From Anastatus disparis (lineage: Eukaryota > Arthropoda > Insecta > Hymenoptera > Eupelmidae), in contig JAFFSR010000087.1 in the NCBI GenBank assembly GCA_017163975.1, forward strand, positions 372,001-436,000: DNA of 64,000 nt. The letters are read 5' to 3'. Numbering within the stretch: the first letter of the stretch is position 1; each line of letters opens with the position of its first letter. Under the pieces are notes generated by a model that saw only the letters and a program-made list of their open reading frames with translations, was not told the DNA's origin and made no database searches. Made by a program: the position numbers and the translations under genes. This document shows, piece after piece, positions 57,853 to 64,000 of the stretch.

Positions 57853-58934
57853 TGCAAAAACAATTAAGTATGCTTTATTTTGGTCCACCAAGACCAGAAG
57901 CATATGCGGGGGCTAATTAAATTATAACCTCTGTACAAAAGAAATACCCAGCTCGAAAAGTAATCGACTGGCTCGAGAGTCAGGATGTTTACAATCTGCA
58001 CAGACCTGTACGACACAGGTTTCCTAGACGCCATTACAATGTTCGAAATCGTGATGACGTCTGGGAGGCAGATTTGATGGATATGAGAGCGGTTAAAACT
58101 TATAACGATAATTACACTTATATCCTGGTTGTCATCGACGTTTTGAGTAAATACGCATGGGGTTTACCAATCATGGATGAAACTTTAAAAAGTGTTGCCA
58201 AAGCATTTGAAAACATTTTGAAAAACAGTGCTAATCGAAAACCTGTGATTTTTCAAACGGACAAGGGGAAAGAATTTCTAGGACAGGAACTGCAAGAAGT
58301 GTTGAAGAAAAATGAAATTTTATTTAGAATAGTGCGAAGTCCTGATATTAAAGCAGCTGTAGCCGAAAGGTTTATAAGAACTATAAAGGAACGGATGTGG
58401 TGATATTTTACGCATAAAAACACTCGTCGATACGTTGATATTCTAGAAAAAATATTAGAGTCTTACAATCATAGCAAACACTTATCCATCAAGATGGAGC
58501 CAGCATCTGTTACGATTTACAACGCCCACAAAGCTCGAAAAAATTTAGAATCTCGATATGGTTGCTCCAAGTACCGAAAACCTAAATACACCATCGGTGA
58601 CCTAGTACGGGTCAGTCGAGCAAGAAACGTGTTTGCGAAAGGATACGAGGGTGGATGGACATTGGAACTGTTCAAAATTACTCGTATCTCAGTAGCACGC
58701 CAGCCACCGGTATACTTTCTAAAAGATTTAGCTGATGAGGATATTGAAGGATGTTTCTACGAGCACGAGTTGAGTAGAGTAAAAAAGGATTTCAATAACG
58801 CGAGTTTCGAAGTTGAAAAAATTTTAAAAAGTACTGGAAGTGGCCGGAATAAAAAATATTTTGTTAAATGGAAAGGTTACCCCGATAAATTTAATTCCTG
58901 GGTTGCAGCCAGCCAAATCGAAAAAACATCATGA
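57852..58934 (+). pseudogene. Polinton integrase with chromodomain, two stops
   Basis: The ATG at 57852 overlaps the phospholipase stop. 361 codons. A TAA at 57918-57920 is private to this copy. The TGA at 58401-58403 after RMW is shared with Polinton 1. DDE residues are D in ADLMDMRAV, D in QTDKGKEF and E in VAERFIRTI. The chromodomain at the end is intact. The final TGA overlaps the penton ATG. Confidence 0.9.
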
Positions 58935-60285
58935 AGGATCAATTTTACGTTGTACTACCTAGTAATAGTAGTATGCATTATTTCCCTGACAATACTACAA
59001 CACGGTTCGTTACTCATCTACCACAACAAATACAACTGCAAGGATATTGGAGTGTTGCACTTTCGGAGATCCAAATTCCTATGACATTTCAACATGTTCC
59101 ACCAAACGAGGACGAAAGATTTGTTTGTGTAAAAAATATACCACCATCGTCGCTGGGGACTAATAAAATTGCACCGGTCGTTTCATCCATTAATTTTATA
59201 CGTCCAGGTGTTTACAAACATTTAGAAAGTCTCGTGGAAGAGGTGAACAATCTGAGCTGTGTAAAAGACCATCTACGTTTCCAGATAGAGCGTGGTGGAT
59301 ACGTATCAATCAGACGCGTTTGTTTAACAGAGGAATGTACGCCAATTGATCACGTTTTAGAGTTGTTAAGGAATTCGAGAAAAATTCTCGGGTTTGAAAC
59401 TGGAAAAAATGAAGCTATCAAAGTCGATAAAGAAGAACCCACTATAGCTAATTACCCTACTAATCTTTCTAATGGGTTACCAACAACTCTAATGGTGTAC
59501 AGCGACATCTGTGAACCTTATGTAATCGAAGATGTGCAGGGTAAATTATTCAGAGCGGTTTCCTTTAAGAGGCGGTCGGGTCTATTTACCGCTACATATA
59601 GGGTGGCGCTGCGGTCAGGTGAGAGAAATCTATTAAATATTTTTTATCCAGCTATTTAGAATTTTCTGAGACGACAATATACTTTTAATGTTGTCATTTC
59701 CTCTAGCCATCTATATGTAGAATAATTATTAATACTTATCTTGTTTGAAAAGTCTAAAATATTGTTCTAAAGCGAAAAATGCGATGCAACGTAGGACCGA
59801 TGTAAACATGCGTGCACCTTCCCTTAGTGCAACAGAGAGAGCAATACTAAAGAATGATGTATGCTAATGTTTACGTCGACTCTACCTCGCGCCGCATTTT
59901 TCGCTTTATAACAATATTTTAGACTTTTCAAACAAGATTAATAGTAATAATTATTCTACATATATATGGCTAGAGGAAATGACAAGATTAAAAGTATATT
60001 ATTGTTTCAGTAAATTTTAAATTGCTGTATAAAAAATATTTTATATTTTTCTCTCACCTGACCGCAGCGCCACCAAGCGGCGAATGGTTCCGACCGCCTC
60101 TTAATACTGAGGATTGCAAATATGGTGGTGTAAAAATAAAAAACTTTTCACCATCTATGTACAAACCGCTATTGTTTAACTCTTTTCAAACTATTGAAAT
60201 AGATATAAGAGATCAACAAGTTCAGCCAATACCATTTGATTTCGGCACCTTGACAGTGACGTTGCACTTTCATCGTATTGATTAA
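58931..60285 (+). pseudogene. Polinton minor capsid (penton) protein split by a MITE
   Basis: Counterpart of 31183-32001. It runs open from MKDQFYVVLPSN to about 59562, is interrupted by the MITE at 59569-60100, and resumes at 60105 (TEDCKYGGVKIKNF) to the end. Besides the insertion, the junction differs from Polinton 1 by a base or two. Were the MITE not there the gene would be near full length. Confidence 0.9.
59569..60100. mobile_element. 532-bp palindromic MITE inserted at TTAA
   Basis: Ends gaggcggtcgg and ccgaccgcctc, flanked by TTAA at 59565-59568 and 60101-60104. Polinton 1 shows the empty site with one TTAA. Long arms pair (gctgcggtcaggtgagag with ctctcacctgaccgcagc; tttcctctagccat with atggctagaggaaa). 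piggyBac-like target choice; the ends differ from typical piggyBac CCC starts. Confidence 0.9.
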
Positions 60286-60296
60286 TAAGAAAAAAG

Positions 60297-60746
60297 ATGA
60301 ATTATTACGAGGCATACTTTGACATGCAGAGTGGTGGTAGTGTTAAAAATTGTAGGGGTATCGGACGCATTTACGTTGGAGCCCCCTACCAACGAGGGCA
60401 TGGTAATGTAGGAAGTTTTCTAGCTGGGTTGTTTCGTCGTGTACTACCGCTACTCACCCGTGGTGCTAAAGCTGTGGGAAAGGAGGCATTGCGTACCGGT
60501 GTGAACGTTTTATCTGACGTTGCAATACAGAATACTCCAATCAAAGAATCTCTACGAAATCGTATAAAAGAGTCTGGCACAAATCTTAAAAGAAAGGCTG
60601 AAGAGAAACTGGATAAATTGATGGAAGGATCTGGATATAGGAAACAGCGTTATCTGTCTGCTTTGCAGTTGGATGACGGCCGTGTCAGTGTTAAGAGCAC
60701 TCGAAGAAAGATTAAACGCCGCAGCACAAAAAATAAAAGGAATTAA
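60297..60746 (+). pseudogene. pVI/core-like Polinton protein, C-terminally truncated
   Basis: Counterpart of 30590-31171. Same start (MNYYEAYFDMQ), APYQRGHG motif and basic middle. A TAA ends it after KNKRN, losing about 43 basic residues still visible in the DNA downstream. Confidence 0.8.
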
Positions 60747-60840
60747 GTAGTAAAGAAGAAAATAAATAGAACCAGAAAAAAAAGAAAAATTCTCGAAAAA
60801 GTAAAAAAGTACGAACGACAAGAGATTTTTTCGATTAAAA

Positions 60841-61434
60841 ATGGCGTTTTTACACACACAGTCCTGTGAGTGCATGAAATCGGAATTGCTCCTATTCGAC
60901 ATTCCTTCGACACAGACTACTATCGAGAGCTCTTATTGGGTCCAGTATAAGCCTCTCTCCTCGTTGACTGATGACTCACCTATAGAATTTGTAATATCTG
61001 GAAATGGTGAAGATTATTTAGGTTTAGCACATACTATGCTTAGCTTGCGCGTTAGCTTATACACCACTGTCGATGAGTATCCTGGAAATGTGACTGCAGA
61101 ACTACTCAATAAAGTGGCACCGGTGAATAATTTTATACACTCACTATTCAGCCAATTAGATGTACTATTTAACCAGAAACCTACGATAGCTCCAAATAAT
61201 GCTTACGCGTACAGAGCATACATCGAGACACTGCTCAACTATGGCCCTGCTGCTTAAAATTCTCATTTATCAACCGTTTTGTGGTGTGACGATACAGCTG
61301 GGAAAATGGACGATGTGGGTAGTGTCAACCAGGGACTTGTTAAGCGGCGTGAATATTTGGGCGCAAAAAAAACTGTAGATCTTGTCGGGCATTTACATGC
61401 CGATATGTTTAATCAAGAAAAGTTATTACAAAAC
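60841..61434 (+). pseudogene. Major capsid protein, N-terminal part only
   Basis: MAFLHTQSCECMKSE onward, with SSLTDDSPIEFVISG and AYAYRAYIETLLNYGPAA. A TAA stands at 61255-61257. The frame continues to about 61434 (HADMFNQEKLL), where a deletion joins it to the protease. The C-terminal ~235 residues are gone. Confidence 0.92.
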
Positions 61435-61885
61435 AGCAGATCAAATTCCGAAGGTGTGGACAAAACCGACAGCAATTATAGTGAACACTGATGGCCATAC
61501 AAAACCCGGAACGCATTGGGTGTGTATGTATGTTAACCGTAGTGGTACAGCTTGGTATTTTGATAGTTATGGAATGCCGCCTTTGATACCAGATTATATT
61601 AACCGTCTACGTCGTGATTGTAATAGATTCCGTTGGAATACGGTACAATTACAGAGTGAAACATCTGATGTGTGCGGCCAATTTTGTATTATGTTCTTGG
61701 ATTACATGACATCTGGATTGGGTTTCGAGAAATTTCTTAAAAATTTTTCTACTGATTTAGTAAAAAACGATGCTGTAGCCAGAAATTATGTACCGTTCAA
61801 ACATGCTGACGACAACTTTTCTGGAAATGGTTGTTGTATGATAAGATGTTTTCAAAAGTGTTGTTGTAAGCTGTCGTTATTGTAA
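61435..61885 (+). pseudogene. Adenain-like protease fragment joined to capsid gene
   Basis: Begins at the deletion join (ADQIPKVWTKP) and keeps PGTHWVCMYV, YFDSYGMPP and SDVCGQFCIMF, so all catalytic motifs are present without a stop. The N-terminal ~22 residues and start are lost. In another frame, an ORF from 61382 reads through the join and could make a chimera. Confidence 0.88.
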
Positions 61886-62300
61886 CCTGATACTTTCTTG
61901 TCACAAAGTCATGTTCGTTACCAAGAATATAGTGAGATCAGTGTTCGTGGAATTCAATAATTCTATTGTTGGTTTCTTAGAAAACAATACTGCAGCTGCA
62001 AGCCACGTGTCGATCAGACATGTTGATGATAACTTTTCTAGGAATGATTGTTACTTTCTTCTCGTAAAGTAACGCTCACCAAAGAAATAATGAGGTCAGA
62101 GTTCGAGGAATTCAATAACAATTTTTTTTGCTGATTCGGTAGAAAATAATACTGCAGCTGCAAGACACGTGTTCATTAATAATGCTGACGATAGCTTTTC
62201 TGGGGATCATTGTTACTTTCTTGCCGTAAAAGCACGTTCGTTACAAAGAAGTAGCGAGAGTGTATTTTCTTAGTCATCACCTTATCCCCTCCACTGTCTC
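61886..62300 (+). repeat. Tandem decayed copies of the protease 3' end
   Basis: Two to three ~162-bp units containing gcagctgcaag, cacgtgt and gatgataacttttctagg. Counterpart of 27600-28148 with fewer units. 62300-62400 continues into unique sequence shared with Polinton 1. Confidence 0.8.
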
Positions 62301-62400
62301 TTGTGTTAAGCCTTTATATAACGAGATTATATTCATCAAGATGACAGTCATTCAGTCGACGTTCGTATCGTAGAAAGCTATTAGGAAAAAAGGAAAAAAG

Positions 62401-62430
62401 GTGACGCTCCATAGTGGTACCTATACTACT
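62401..62430. repeat. Polinton 2 right TIR, only ~30 bp left
   Basis: gtgacgctccatagtggtac then ctatactact. The rest of the TIR and the gene next to it are deleted; the join lies in an aaaaaagg run. Confidence 0.92.
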
Positions 62431-62436
62431 AGCATG

Positions 62437-63640
62437 AATATGATGTTTAAAATTTTAGTAAGTTACGGAAATTTCACTAGTGTAAGTTTATCTTACACTG
62501 ACTGACTGAAAAAGAATCACCCTTAACATACATAAACTACAAGTTAAAGTTTTTAAAATAAATTTTAAAAATTCCAACTTTAATAAAAATTTTAGTAAAG
62601 GAAATTAATTTTAAAACAATACTCAATACCTGTACATTGAAATTTCAGCAATCTCTATGTCTTAAGGTAAAGAGTCATAAATGTGATCTGCATCTTGTCT
62701 TTTACATAATAGTACTCCTAGAATTTAAGGCAACAGAAGAAAAACAACAGCGTCTTCGCTTTCTAGAGACGAAAATGATTTTTCAATATTTACATGAATA
62801 TTAAATTAAATGTTTAGCAAAGAATCATAAAATATTTTAAAAACTAAATCTCAGCAAAATAAATTTGCTTCAATTCCGGTATAAGTTTATTATTCATTAT
62901 CTTAGTAAATGTATACGAATTGTTTAGTTAAAATTTAGTGATTGATATTTAAGAAACAAGTTATTTTAGACATTGTGAAAAAAAAATATTAATAAATGTC
63001 AAGTCTTGTCATTTAGGATTATAAAGAAAAAAAAGTTTTTATTTAGTTGATATTGTTAAGTATTTTGTATGTATTTTTTATAAGTCATGCTGATACAAAT
63101 GTAAATTAGGTTAAGGAATAATAAAGAGATTATAATATAATAATTTACCTGCTTTAATTAATTTACAACATAATCAAATTAGCTTCTTCTTTTCTCAGAG
63201 AAATAAAAAATCAATTGTGTCTCTGCGTTTTGAGTATTTATCAGATTTTCACATGATGGTACTAGAATTATAATAAGTAAATATTTTAATTTTTGAAATT
63301 CTAATTTTATGACCTCAAAAGCTCTTCTTTTTAAGATTATTGTTTATTATTACCTTACTCATCCAAGTGCTGCTCTTAATTCATAATAGTTTTTTCTATA
63401 AGTAATATAATTATAATTTATTTTAATATTTTTAAAATAAACTTAACTTAAATTTAACTTTTTTATGCTCAACATACCAATTAACTTTAGATGTTTCTTG
63501 CTTTTTCTGAATCTTATTATTTGTTTACATTTAAATCCACGTGCGAGTTGACAGGTTAACTCGCAATTTATCACTAGTTTTGATCTAGTTATTTCAAATT
63601 TAAAAATTGCGCTATTTGAACTTAGCTATATCATCGACTT
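62437..63640. other. AT-rich spacer
   Basis: No gene or repeat recognised. Confidence 0.4.
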
Positions 63641-63910
63641 TGTTAGGACACACATATAGTCTATATATGAGTATGGCGCTGTAAGCGCACCACGACACAT
63701 AAGTGTATGCATGCGAACGTCTCTGCGCAGGCGTCAAGATAGACGAGCGAGTAACAGCGAGCGAGCCACTTCGTTGTAACCAGTCTAGCTCCAGCGGTCT
63801 TTGTGTTCAGTCACACTGACCGTCTTGAAATACATACCACATATTAATGTATTCTTGTCTTGTTATTTAGACACCTCTCACTGTTCTCCTCATCCTGGGT
63901 AGCCGCCACA
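63641..63910 (+). repeat. 5' LTR of a second Gypsy element
   Basis: TGTTAGGACACACATAT ... GCCGCCACA, 270 bp, TG/CA ends. It carries a gcgagcgagcc-rich middle. It differs from the LTR at 4454, so this is another family of the same primer class. The body lies beyond the window. Confidence 0.82.
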
Positions 63911-63912
63911 AC

Positions 63913-64000
63913 TGGTGACCCCGACGTGATTCTGGTCAAGGATACACGCCTACAAGACTTCCACGCTCAACGGCTTGATTCTCTACCATCGACGCCAACG
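63913..64000 (+). promoter_or_regulatory. tRNA-Trp primer binding site and leader start
   Basis: TGGTGACCCCGACGTGAT at 63913-63930, two bases after the LTR, is complementary to the tRNA-Trp 3' end. The rest is leader, cut by the window edge. Confidence 0.85.

Larger units (their letters stand above)
47046..62430 (+). mobile_element. Polinton/Maverick 2, 15,385 bp, 6-bp target duplication AGCATG
   Basis: Starts agtagtataggtaccactat and ends with its inverse. AGCATG stands at 47040-47045 and 62431-62436. Gene order equals Polinton 1, here on the plus strand. It keeps the PolB end fully, including a spliced small gene and a 338-bp array that Polinton 1 lost. Lost are about 1.2 kb at the right end (the equivalent of 26285-27478, with the 249-aa gene) and 1.44 kb inside (equivalent of 28601-30040). 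A TTAA MITE sits in the penton gene. Only the phospholipase and the small spliced gene look intact. Confidence 0.97.

Noticed and set aside
26255..62430. The two Polintons as a single large inverted duplication
   Set aside because: They have different 6-bp target duplications, different deletions and different flanks, so they are separate insertions.
4454..63910. LTRs at 4454 and 63641 as a matching pair of one giant element
   Set aside because: Beyond the TG start and shared primer class their sequences do not match.
1..64000. tRNA or rRNA genes
   Set aside because: The only tRNA-like matches are the 13-18 nt primer binding sites at 8214 and 63913.

Overview
The window is AT-rich animal DNA made almost entirely of transposable elements. 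No cellular gene was recognised. Spliced transposon genes, two Polinton/Maverick elements, a tRNA-Trp-primed Ty3/Gypsy element and a DUF4817-type mariner-like transposase point to an arthropod. An insect, plausibly an ant, is an inference from the family mix and not proven by the sequence.

Layout. 1-13078: decayed Ty3/Gypsy DNA of the CsRn1/Kabuki type in the order pol (start cut by the window edge), LTR, gag, protease, start of RT. The LTR is split by a 3.4 kb TIR element filled with a 69-bp satellite, and the RT is broken by a second member of that family (13079-14156). Between gag and protease lies an unusual array of four hairpins that share a 30-bp core but have different arms (11142-11495). 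14.6-25.7 kb: nested MITEs, an 850-bp inverted repeat pair, and a mariner-like transposon (20654-24051) with a broken transposase.

The main content is two Polintons in opposite orientation. Polinton 1 (26255-40106, genes on the minus strand) is flanked by the 6-bp target duplication ATTATC. Polinton 2 (47046-62430, genes on the plus strand) is flanked by AGCATG. Different target sites mean two separate insertions. Shared gene order from the PolB end is: DNA polymerase B, a small ORF, FtsK/HerA-type packaging ATPase, a small basic protein with a hydrophobic tail, a conserved Polinton protein, a parvovirus-like phospholipase A2, a retroviral-type integrase with chromodomain, penton-like minor capsid, a pVI-like protein, major capsid, a VVDIQ-family protein, adenain-like protease, and a 249-aa unknown at the far end. 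Together they make a virus-like set: integration, protein-primed replication, packaging, two capsid proteins, maturation protease and a membrane-active enzyme.

Both copies are broken, but in different places. Polinton 1 has lost the PolB N-terminus and everything upstream of it. Polinton 2 has lost the far-end gene and a 1.44 kb block covering half the capsid gene and part of the protease. One lesion is shared: a TGA inside the integrase. Polinton 2 alone keeps a spliced small gene, a 338-bp tandem array and a PolB N-terminal extension with an OTU-protease-like motif. Between the Polintons (40.1-47.0 kb) lie a spliced CACTA/Plavaka-like transposase pseudogene and small MITEs. The window ends in the 5' LTR and tRNA-Trp primer site of another Gypsy element.
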